Assembly: GCA_003131705.1 (NCBI GenBank)
Contig: PKUY01000195.1
Span: forward strand, 229 to 5,777
DNA: 5,549 bases
Source of the DNA: Acidobacteriota bacterium
GTDB taxonomy: Bacteria > Acidobacteriota > Terriglobia > Acidiferrales > UBA7541
Direction of reading: 5' to 3'
The notes under the pieces were generated by a model. The model was not told where the DNA came from and did not search any database. It saw nothing but the letters and a program-made list of their open reading frames with translations. Shown in pieces: positions 1 to 4,825 of this stretch (position 1 is its first letter; each line of letters starts with the position of its first letter). Position numbers and translations under genes: made by a program.

Positions 1-2
1 TG

Positions 3-206
3 CCATGTAGTTTGGATTACTCCCACGAAGTCTTAGAGCTGTGGCCTTCGTTAGACACGAAGCTACTCATTGAGAAGCTGAAATTGCCGTTGCCCAGCCA
101 GCCGCCACCGCGCCTCACTGCGCAAAAAGAGAACAACGAAATCGAGGAAATCGAGGTACAAAACGATCCGATAGGAGGGTCGTTTGTGGTGAAGACCTTT
201 CAATAG
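3..206 (+). CDS. 3' end of an unrecognised gene (cut by window edge)
   Basis: The frame is open from the left edge to the TAG at 204-206, so this is probably the C-terminal part of a longer gene. A start at the TTG at 12 is possible but has no ribosome binding site in view. About 67 residues are visible: a leucine-rich stretch (EVLELWPSLDTKLLIEKLKL) leads into a proline patch, then an acidic Glu/Asn/Ile run (ENNEIEEIEV), and the protein ends in VVKTFQ. I recognise no domain, motif, signal peptide or membrane segment. No clear terminator follows it. Base composition is lower in GC than the right half of the window. The function is unknown, and the reading could be a chance open frame. Confidence 0.4.
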   Translation, partial: PCSLDYSHEVLELWPSLDTKLLIEKLKLPLPSQPPPRLTAQKENNEIEEIEVQNDPIGGSFVVKTFQ

Positions 207-264
207 CCTCAACTGATTCCACAGCACTTAACAGACTCAGAAGTGCCCAACTGCGAAAGGTCGG

Positions 265-336
265 TTAGCTTATTGCGTTGTACCGTTATTAGCTTATTGT
301 GTCGAGCCAATATTGGCTTATCCTGCGATCCCTGGC
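265..336. repeat. 24-bp tandem repeat, about three units, with internal palindrome
   Basis: Units at 265-288 and 289-312 agree at 18 of 24 positions by eye and begin TTAGCTTATTG. A weaker third unit (313-336) begins TTGGCTTAT. The shared (A/G)GCTTAT core recurs at 267, 291 and 315, exactly 24 bp apart. A perfect 12-bp palindrome, GCCAATATTGGC, lies at 306-317 across the second and third units. The repeat sits in the non-coding gap upstream of the antitoxin gene. It could be a protein-binding array, an iteron-like site or recombinase arm sites. I cannot choose between these. Confidence 0.5.
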
Positions 337-374
337 AGAAAATGGAGTCATTATCCCTGTTCCACAGTGATAAG

Positions 375-391
375 TCCGCTGTTTTAGCGGA
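375..391. promoter_or_regulatory. Distal inverted repeat, likely AbiEi operator
   Basis: TCCGCT and AGCGGA are separated by 5 nt. The same half-sites recur at 437-453, just before the antitoxin start. The two centres lie about 62 bp apart, close to six helical turns, which would put both on the same face of the DNA. AbiEi antitoxins are known to repress their own operon by binding inverted repeats upstream of it. Assigning this role here is inference from position and the matching sequence. Confidence 0.55.
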
Positions 392-435
392 TTTTGAAAT
401 ACGGTGCATCGATTTAAGTTGAACCATATGCACAC

Positions 436-454
436 CTCCGCTAGAATAGCGGAG
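436..454. promoter_or_regulatory. Proximal inverted repeat over the ribosome binding site, likely AbiEi operator
   Basis: CTCCGCTA and TAGCGGAG form a perfect 8-bp inverted repeat around a GAA loop. The right arm contains GGAG (451-454), the only Shine-Dalgarno-like sequence before the ATG at 456, so an mRNA hairpin here would hide it. The half-sites repeat those at 375-391. The repeat could act as a DNA operator, an RNA hairpin limiting translation, or both. The 1-nt gap between GGAG and ATG is unusually short, so translation may be weak, or the transcript may be nearly leaderless. Confidence 0.6.
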
Positions 455-455
455 A

Positions 456-1289
456 ATGAACTATGATCCAAAATCGCATCCTACTTTGACTTCTTACGTC
501 ACTGGGTGTCTTGCAGCCGGCCATCTAGTGTTTTCGCGTGAGGAAGCTCAAACCGCCTTGCGTATAGGCAAGGGAGCCCTCCTTGACGCTGCGGAGAAAC
601 TTCAGAAGCGCGGGCAACTGTTGAATCTGCGCAGGGGATTTTATGTCATCGTACCCCCGCAATACCTAAACTTTGGAAGTCCGCCGCCGGCATCCTTCAT
701 AGATGATCTCATGCGCCATCGAAGTCGCCCCTACTATGTAGGTCTGCTGAAAGCCGCAGAACTTCACGGGGCTTCCCATCACGCGGTCATGGAATTTCAG
801 GTTGTCACCGACAAGCAGATGCGCGACCTGCACGCGGGCCGGTCGAAAATCGCGTTCTACTTCAAAAAGAGTATATCGTCCGTCGCCTCGGCTATTGAGG
901 ACCGTAAAACCGACACAGGGAAAATGAAGCTCTCTTCCGTCGAACTGACTCTTCTTGATCTCCTTCGCTATCCACAGGCGACCGGAGGCCTCGACAACAT
1001 TCTGACAATTCTCGCGGAGCTAGGACCCAAACTTGATGCCGAGAAGATGACAACCTTAAACGAAGCGTTTGACCGCTCCATCTTTCAGCGCGCCGGATAT
1101 CTCCTAGACCGCGCCGGACTCGTTGAGCATGCCAAGAAATTGCGTGAATCCCTAAAACGTAGTTCGCAACTCCAATGGGTCGAGATTGACCCATCACTCC
1201 GCTCAGATCCCGACCTCGTTCCGGAGATTCTGAGTCGCGACGAAGATTGGCATGTTCTGGTGCGCCGCCTCCCGGAGCGCGAAGAATGA
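456..1289 (+). CDS. abiEi: AbiEi-type antitoxin of an AbiE type IV toxin-antitoxin system
   Basis: The 277-residue product has the layout of AbiEi antitoxins. An N-terminal winged helix (about residues 10-68) ends in the family-like GFYVIVPPQY. A larger C-terminal domain follows, containing YYVGLLKAAELHG (about 93-105), a basic strand KIAFYFKK (131-138) and SSVELTLLDLL (160-170), all typical of the family. AbiEi represses its own operon and counteracts the AbiEii nucleotidyltransferase toxin without stable binding to it (family knowledge). The 3' end overlaps the next start by ATGA at 1286-1289, the usual antitoxin-toxin coupling. Matching inverted repeats at 375-391 and 436-454 fit autoregulation. 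The oddity is that the toxin gene downstream is broken, so this antitoxin looks orphaned. It may persist as an anti-addiction gene, or simply be decaying slowly. Recognition is from family memory without a search. Confidence 0.85.
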   Translation: MNYDPKSHPTLTSYVTGCLAAGHLVFSREEAQTALRIGKGALLDAAEKLQKRGQLLNLRRGFYVIVPPQYLNFGSPPPASFIDDLMRHRSRPYYVGLLKAAELHGASHHAVMEFQVVTDKQMRDLHAGRSKIAFYFKKSISSVASAIEDRKTDTGKMKLSSVELTLLDLLRYPQATGGLDNILTILAELGPKLDAEKMTTLNEAFDRSIFQRAGYLLDRAGLVEHAKKLRESLKRSSQLQWVEIDPSLRSDPDLVPEILSRDEDWHVLVRRLPEREE

Positions 1290-1411
1290 TTCCGATGATG
1301 AACATCATTGCTTGGAGTGCCAAGGCTCCTTGGGCAGAAACGCGCCAAGTGGAACAGGATCTGATCATGAACCAGGGTCATAGCAGACTGCCCTCAGAAT
1401 CAGGGCCGTAA
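1286..1411 (+). pseudogene. abiEii: 5' remnant of abiEii toxin gene
   Basis: The frame overlaps the antitoxin stop by ATGA and begins MIPMMNIIAW. It continues with APWAE and RQVEQDLIMN, matching the conserved N-terminus of AbiEii toxins, which usually runs MIP..NI.AW...APW....QVEQDL followed by an alpha-helical segment and RGGTAL. After about residue 29 (near 1370) the family resemblance stops. The reading continues as unrelated sequence to a TAA at 1409-1411, giving a 41-residue product. AbiEii is normally around 300 residues, and its nucleotidyltransferase motif (GGTAL followed by an acidic pair) is missing, so no toxin activity is expected. The rest of the gene was probably removed by a deletion or rearrangement that brought in the RHS fragment and debris to the right. 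Confidence 0.75.
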
Positions 1412-1423
1412 GTCGCTGATTCT
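1396..1423. repeat. Inverted repeat at the toxin breakpoint
   Basis: AGAATCAG (1396-1403) and CTGATTCT (1416-1423) are exact reverse complements around a 12-nt loop. It lies between the end of recognisable abiEii (about 1370) and the RHS fragment (from about 1452). It contains the TAA that ends the broken toxin frame. It may mark a recombination joint or a leftover attachment site. It has no T-run, so it is a poor terminator. Confidence 0.4.
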
Positions 1424-1451
1424 TCGCCCCGCAAGCATTTTGGCGAATGAC

Positions 1452-1601
1452 AGGGTCGGTGATGCTCGCGATTAGCCCCGCAGTGGTGTAAGTCATCGTG
1501 GTGGCGTGCCCGAGCGAATCGGTGATCTGCGTCAATTCGCCGAATGAATTGTAGGCAAACTGCGTGACGCTGGCTGCGGTGTTGTTGTTCAGCGCGGGAG
1601 C
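1452..1601 (-). pseudogene. RHS/YD-repeat protein fragment
   Basis: On the reverse strand about 50 codons read with clear RHS/YD-repeat character: VTQFAYNSFGELTQITDSLG followed by HATTMTYTTAGLIASITDP. This contains the recurring F-Y-x-x-x-G-x-L and T-x-Y-x-x-x-G patterns of RHS beta-strand repeats. RHS proteins are large secreted or surface proteins that form a shell around a C-terminal toxin or adhesin part. Only about two repeat units survive here. No start, signal peptide, core domain or toxin tip is present. The reverse-strand frame stays open on both sides (about 1365-1673), but the flanking residues lose the repeat pattern. It is a remnant carried in by rearrangement and not a working gene. 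Confidence 0.7.
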
Positions 1602-2028
1602 TAATCTCTTCCTCCCATGAATCGCATTCCTTTGAGGACCAGTTAACCGATGGGGTGTGAGCATTTGTTGCACAAATAGGTACCAGCGAAAAAATATTTC
1701 ACTAGTACCCGGTCCATTTTCATTTTCGCTGGCTGATTAGTATAGTGAGGGGAGTTCTCGCCGGTTAACTCCCGCGGACAGGGCGCAACCGATTCCTTCG
1801 GTGTTTCGCTCTGTGTCGCGTACGGCCCGCTAGAGGGGACGGACGCGATTGTGGGACCAAGCTGTATACGAAGCGAAGGCTTCGGGTGTCTGGGCGGAAG
1901 TCCAGGAACCGGCGCGAACAGCCGTCCTCTCAATCGCTATCCACCATCCTTCCTGCAGCCGCAGTCAACGGGGACTCCCTCTCACCGGCCGATTCGCAAG
2001 ACTCGGAAGAGACAGGGAGAACCCGAAC
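1602..2028. other. Debris region with no convincing gene
   Basis: Frames here have no ribosome binding site, no family resemblance and poor coding character. It contains several inverted repeats: ATTTGT/ACAAAT (1663-1677), CCAGCGAAAA/TTTTCGCTGG (1683-1732), GGGAGTT/AACTCCC (1750-1773) and CGAAGC/GCTTCG with a GAAG loop (1869-1884). AGTTAACCG (1641-1649) also recurs inverted at 1762-1770. A frame continuous with the pilin gene is open from about 1849, but its upstream part has no recognisable content. I read this as a decayed junction between the antitoxin locus and the conjugation operon, probably containing insertion-sequence scraps and the operon's promoter. Confidence 0.5.
1683..1732. repeat. 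10-bp inverted repeat, possible IS-end remnant
   Basis: CCAGCGAAAA at 1683-1692 is the exact reverse complement of TTTTCGCTGG at 1723-1732, with 30 nt between. The words TTTTCGCTGG and nearby AATGGACC on the reverse strand remind me of the ends of IS21-family elements, which carry such repeats. That link comes from memory and is weak. No transposase frame is present. It could also be a plain hairpin or regulator site. Confidence 0.35.
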
Positions 2029-2301
2029 ATGAAGCGATTTCTTCGCATATGTGTGCGCAGCTCTTCGCTGCGCTCACCTCTGGTCACCCTCGATTTCACA
2101 CTTCTTCTCGCCGCTCCGGCGTTCGCGCAAGGGACCGGCAATTCCGCCTGGGAGAACGCCGTTAGCGTTCTGCAGCAAGCTTTCACCAGTACCATCGCTC
2201 GCGGTCTCTCGCTCGCGCTTTCCGCCGGCCCCCCGAAGCGCAAAGGGTGTGGGGGGAAACCCCGCCAAAAACTCTCAACGGAACCGAGGGATTCACGATG
2301 A
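2029..2301 (+). pseudogene. Truncated VirB2/TrbC-like conjugative pilin
   Basis: The start at 2029 is chosen for the AGGGAG site 8-9 nt upstream (2014-2019) and for the signal peptide that follows. Residues 1-33 have a basic N-terminus, a hydrophobic run (LLLAAP) and a cleavage motif AFA-Q. The next stretch, WENAVSVLQQAFTSTIARGL, resembles the start of mature VirB2/TrbC pilins, whose subunits assemble into the T4SS pilus. Normally two hydrophobic helices follow, with a small polar turn (often G-E-G-G) between them. Here the sequence after about residue 62 becomes basic and hydrophilic (GPPKRKGCGGKPRQK) and ends at residue 90. The other two frames at this point also lack hydrophobic helices, so a deletion or replacement fits better than a simple frameshift. 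The stop overlaps the next start by ATGA (2298-2301). It is probably not a working pilin, though a diverged secreted peptide remains possible. Confidence 0.6.
2229..2263. repeat. GC-rich hairpin at the pilin breakpoint
   Basis: CCCCCC (2229-2234) can pair with GGGGGG (2251-2256) across a 16-nt loop. The G-run can instead pair with the adjacent CCCC (2260-2263) across AAA. This sits just where pilin resemblance ends. It may have promoted the deletion or be a trace of the inserted sequence. It has no T-run, so a terminator is unlikely. Confidence 0.35.
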
Positions 2302-2591
2302 TTGCCAACACCCTGCTGTTCACCATCGTCATCTTGCTGGGCTACGGATTTTGGCTCCTCGACCAGTTAAAATTCATGGCCCGCTACAAAGCGGTCCTCT
2401 ACCACGCCTACCGAACAACGATTCTCATCTTCCTCGCGGTCCTCTTTGTGAACCTGTTTGGCACTGCTCTCACGGTCAGCCGCCGCTTCTTCCTCAAGAA
2501 TACCGGGCGCAAACTCTCGCACCTCGACAAGCAGTTCAACGTCAGCCATGCGGACATGCCCGTTCCCGTGAATGAGAAGGATTTCAACTAG
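2298..2591 (+). CDS. Small two-helix membrane protein of the conjugation operon
   Basis: The ATG at 2298 is preferred because GAGG lies about 8 nt upstream (2286-2289) and because it overlaps the preceding stop (ATGA). The 97-residue product has two hydrophobic segments, about residues 4-22 (LLFTIVILLGYGFWLL) and 40-60 (TTILIFLAVLFVNLFGTALT). They are joined by a basic, Tyr-rich loop (KFMARYKAVLYHAYR). A polar tail of about 37 residues begins RRFFLKNTGRK and ends MPVPVNEKDFN. With no cleavage site it should sit in the inner membrane, with the basic loop and tail positions deciding topology. It does not look like VirB3/TrbD, and I do not recognise the family. Its position between a pilin remnant and DNA-processing genes suggests a T4SS accessory protein. 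It ends one base into the next gene's GTG start. Confidence 0.75.
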   Translation: MIANTLLFTIVILLGYGFWLLDQLKFMARYKAVLYHAYRTTILIFLAVLFVNLFGTALTVSRRFFLKNTGRKLSHLDKQFNVSHADMPVPVNEKDFN

Positions 2592-3535
2592 TGTCGCGCA
2601 ACGCCTTTTCCTACGATCCGCAAGACACGCTGGACACCCGCGAGACGTCCGCGCGCGGCTCCGTCCGCCAGCACAGATCAACGCCCCCCAACACGCAAGA
2701 CGGTAGAAATCCGGCGTCGAAAGCCCCTGGCCGTGCCGACAGCCCCGAGGCTCGGGAGCAGCATTCCACACGCGACGAGCGGAGTGCTTCCCCACGTGCG
2801 TATTACGTCCATGACCGCGTCTATCTCCTCCGTGATTCAGAGATGCACTCCGTCAAGGAAATCGGCAAGTTCCGCGTGATCGCCGTAAAGGACCTCGCGA
2901 AGTATGCCTACGGCGGAGATCTCGAACGGATGCAGAAGGACATTCGCGGTCTCGCGCGGCAGTCCCTCGTCACCGACAAGACCATTGGAATCTCGCACAA
3001 GAAAACCTTGCGAGTTGTGACGCTCACCAAGGCTGGGCACCGCCTTCTCAAGAACACGAACCAAGTGCCCGACGATCAGCCCATCTACCACGGCTTGGTG
3101 AAACCGCGCGAAGTTAAACACGATGCCGATCTCTACCGGCTCTATCAGAAAGAGGTCGCCCGTATCGAGCGCGCCGGAGGCAGGCCGGTCCGCGTGCTCC
3201 TCGACTATGAACTCAAGCGGAATCTGAATCACGATCTGGCCCTGCTGGGTCCGGAAAGAGACGACCCGGACCGCAAGAGCGAAGTCGCCGAAAAGCACCA
3301 CCTCCACGTTGTGAATGGAAAGATTCCCGTGCCCGATCTACGCGTCGAGTATGAGAACCCGGACCTGAAACTGCGTCACGTGGACTTGGAACTGGCGACC
3401 CGTGACTACAGACCGCAGGCTATGGCGGACAAAGCCGCCGCGGGCTTCTCGCTCTATGGCCGTTCAGAAGACGCATCGCGTTTGCGCCGCGTTCTCGACG
3501 AACGCGAAATCACCGCACGAATCCTCATGCTATGA
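2591..3535 (+). CDS. Replication-relaxation family protein (wHTH plus nuclease-like domain)
   Basis: The GTG start shares its G with the preceding stop (TAGTG) and has GAGAAGGA 9 nt upstream (2574-2581). Residues 10-68 are charged and low in complexity, probably a disordered linker. Residues about 85-155 form a winged helix (IGKFRVIAVKDLAKYAYGG, then TLTKAGHRLLK). The C-terminal part carries HDADLYRLYQ (177-186), DYELKR (205-210), VPDLRVEY (247-254) and HVDLELATRDY (263-273). The spaced PD and D-x-E pattern is like that of the replication-relaxation family, which has a winged helix next to a fold that may be related to PD-(D/E)XK nucleases. Such proteins occur on plasmids and integrative elements, and a role in DNA processing at the replication or transfer origin is proposed. 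Catalysis is not shown. The C-terminus overlaps the next gene by ATGA. The family call is from memory; an alternative is a DNA-binding regulator of transfer. Confidence 0.7.
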   Translation: MSRNAFSYDPQDTLDTRETSARGSVRQHRSTPPNTQDGRNPASKAPGRADSPEAREQHSTRDERSASPRAYYVHDRVYLLRDSEMHSVKEIGKFRVIAVKDLAKYAYGGDLERMQKDIRGLARQSLVTDKTIGISHKKTLRVVTLTKAGHRLLKNTNQVPDDQPIYHGLVKPREVKHDADLYRLYQKEVARIERAGGRPVRVLLDYELKRNLNHDLALLGPERDDPDRKSEVAEKHHLHVVNGKIPVPDLRVEYENPDLKLRHVDLELATRDYRPQAMADKAAAGFSLYGRSEDASRLRRVLDEREITARILML

Positions 3536-4542
3536 ACATCGCCCCTGTCCATCTCGATGCTCTCCAAGCCCTCGGCTACACCGAAGCAGAAGCCCGCTTT
3601 CTCTACATCGTAGCGACGCATTCCGGCTACTTTGTTGCGCGTCAATTCCTCGCCTTCACCGGTGCCCACTGGGGGCAGCGCACGACCACCTTCTGGAACA
3701 AACTTCACACCAAGAAACACGCTCGGACAGAATGCTTTCCAAAGAGCGGAACGGTCTATCACCTGTTCTCCCGCCGGCTCTACCGCCAGATCGACCGCGA
3801 GAACATCCGCAATCGCAGGGAACACGAAATCGAATACATCCAGCGGCGTATTGGAATGCTCGATTTTGTCCTTTCCCATCCGCAGTGGAAATACCTGGAA
3901 ACCGAGCCCGAAAAAGTCAGCTTCTTCTGCGATCGACTGAAAGTCCCGAATCACTTCCTTCCATCGAAGATCAATCACGGACAGAGAACCACCCAGCCCA
4001 CCGTTCGCTACTTCGTCGATAAGTTTCCAATGTTTCTCGGCGATGACGCCTCTTCTCCCTCGCCTGTGGTGACGTTCACCTATCTCCAAGGACCAGAGGC
4101 TAACCTCACGGAATTTGTGCACCATCTCGAAGCCTACCTCCCCCTCTTTCGACAGCTTTCTGAGTTCCGATTTCTCTATCTGGCGAGACTCGATTCCCAC
4201 TTCGAAAAGGCCAAAGAACTATTCGATTCCCTGGTGGCCATTCCACTCGGATCGGACGTATCAGAGGACCTCTTCCGATACTTCCAAATCCGCAAGGCCT
4301 GGGACCTCAGCCGGTACACGTCTCTGACCGAGGCCGACCTGATTTTCCGTAATCAGGCCAAGACCCGATTCGCCGGGCAGCGCTTTGAACATCTCTATCG
4401 CGGATGGAAAGTCGGACGAGTGACCGAATCCGACATCCGCCAGGAGTTTGGCGCTAGCAACCGCCACGCCAGCGTGCATTTCGCTAACGAGTTGCTTTGC
4501 CGGTTTGCGGTTCCCGAGCAGGAACCTGGGGGGAAAGGATGA
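3532..4542 (+). CDS. Winged-helix protein, possible degenerate replication-relaxation relative
   Basis: The start overlaps the preceding stop by ATGA and has no clear Shine-Dalgarno sequence, so it probably depends on coupling. The 336-residue product opens with a likely winged helix (about residues 12-85: LGYTEAEARFLYIVATHSGY, FVARQFLAF, KKHA). A basic helix follows (RRLYRQIDRENIRNRREHEI). Its middle part has the same order of elements as the upstream neighbour: a strand (VRYFVDKFPMFLG, about 158-170), a second strand (VVTFTYLQ, 179-186) and a helix (EFVHHLEAYLPLF, 194-206). At the places where the neighbour has PD and D-x-E there are no matching acidic residues, so it may be a catalytically dead relative. 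A C-terminal region of about 120 residues is extra. It probably binds DNA and acts with the upstream protein. I do not recognise a named family, and the homology between the two is inference from pattern alone. Confidence 0.7.
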   Translation: MNIAPVHLDALQALGYTEAEARFLYIVATHSGYFVARQFLAFTGAHWGQRTTTFWNKLHTKKHARTECFPKSGTVYHLFSRRLYRQIDRENIRNRREHEIEYIQRRIGMLDFVLSHPQWKYLETEPEKVSFFCDRLKVPNHFLPSKINHGQRTTQPTVRYFVDKFPMFLGDDASSPSPVVTFTYLQGPEANLTEFVHHLEAYLPLFRQLSEFRFLYLARLDSHFEKAKELFDSLVAIPLGSDVSEDLFRYFQIRKAWDLSRYTSLTEADLIFRNQAKTRFAGQRFEHLYRGWKVGRVTESDIRQEFGASNRHASVHFANELLCRFAVPEQEPGGKG

Positions 4543-4754
4543 CGAAAGTAAGAACTACACACTTCAGCTTCGTCTTCGCCAAGTTCTTCAGCCTGTGGCG
4601 CCAGCAATTTCTTGGACGAGCGGGAGATGCAGAACGCAGTGAAAGGAAAATTCACCGTGGGAAAAACACCAAATCGGGCGGGAGCGAGCCCACTTTTTCG
4701 GCTTCCAGCCGCCCAAAAAGTTCGTGGGGTCGTTGCCGCCCTCCGGCACGGTAA
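4539..4754 (+). CDS. Doubtful small ORF overlapping the structured element
   Basis: The ATG at 4539 overlaps the preceding stop by ATGA, with a purine run (GGGGGGAAAGG) just upstream. The 71-residue reading starts MTKVRTTHFSFVFAKFFSLW and becomes strongly basic and Ser/Arg-rich (RKIHRGKNTKSGG, then SSWGRCRPPAR). No domain is recognised. Its second half runs through the nested inverted repeats at 4652-4782, and its TAA lies in the loop of the terminator-like hairpin. That suggests the DNA or RNA structure, not the peptide, is what matters there. The first 35 codons may still be translated as a leader. I favour non-coding, or a leader peptide. Confidence 0.3.
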   Translation: MTKVRTTHFSFVFAKFFSLWRQQFLGRAGDAERSERKIHRGKNTKSGGSEPTFSASSRPKSSWGRCRPPAR

Positions 4755-4782
4755 ATCGTGCCGGCCGTTTTTTCCACGGTGA
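4652..4782. other. Nested inverted-repeat element (candidate oriT or structured leader)
   Basis: The arms at 4652-4667 (TCACCGTGGGAAAAAC) and 4767-4782 (GTTTTTTCCACGGTGA) pair over 16 bp with one G-T wobble. Inside, GGGCGG (4676-4681) can pair with CCGCCC (4736-4741). This encloses a hairpin made of ACTTTTT (4692-4698) with AAAAAGT (4715-4721) and CGGC with GCCG. A separate 8-bp hairpin lies at 4743-4764. Together they give a branched fold of about 131 nt. It ends 43 bp before an RHH-like gene that is followed by the coupling ATPase, the sort of place where an origin of transfer and its relaxosome protein are often found. Alternatives are a cis-regulatory RNA controlling those genes, or a small palindromic mobile element; I see no flanking target-site duplication. 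The structure is seen directly; the function is inferred. Confidence 0.65.
4743..4773 (+). terminator. Terminator-like hairpin with T-run
   Basis: CCGGCACG (4743-4750) pairs perfectly with CGTGCCGG (4757-4764) around the loop GTAAAT. After CCG it is followed by six T residues (4768-4773). This fits an intrinsic terminator ending transcription after the 4542 gene, or attenuating read-through into the RHH-like and coupling-protein genes. The T-run also pairs with the A-run at 4662-4666 in the outer stem, so termination could depend on how the whole element folds. The 3-nt spacer before the T-run makes it slightly imperfect. Confidence 0.6.
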
Positions 4783-4825
4783 CAGGGAGTTCGGAAGAAA
4801 CACACATCACCAGAGGAGGAACAGT

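Noticed and set aside
265..336. CRISPR array
   Set aside because: The repeats are contiguous 24-bp units with no spacers, and only two agree well.
394..399. TTGAAA as a -35 box for the antitoxin gene
   Set aside because: The hexamer 17 bp downstream is a poor -10 match, and the better AT-rich hexamers have wrong spacing, so no promoter is called.
892..1381. Long reverse-strand open frames opposite the antitoxin gene
   Set aside because: They are antisense to a well-supported AbiEi gene, have no ribosome binding site or family resemblance, and are Arg/Ser-rich as expected for shadow frames.
1741..1746. TATAGT as a -10 box for the conjugation operon
   Set aside because: I found no acceptable -35 element 16-18 bp upstream, and the site lies nearly 290 bp before the pilin start in a debris region.
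1849..2028. Possible N-terminal extension of the pilin frame from a TTG at 1849
   Set aside because: The extension has no ribosome binding site and would place a signal peptide internally. The ATG at 2029 has a good AGGGAG site and begins a proper signal sequence.
2298..2591. Two-helix membrane protein as VirB3/TrbD
   Set aside because: Size and helix count are similar, but the conserved VirB3 N-terminal pattern (basic residues with an Arg-Pro before the first helix) is absent.
3454..4200. 248-residue reverse-strand open frame
   Set aside because: It lies opposite the 2591 and 3532 genes, which have coupled starts and family-like patterns. The reverse reading shows no domain and is explained by GC-rich codon use.
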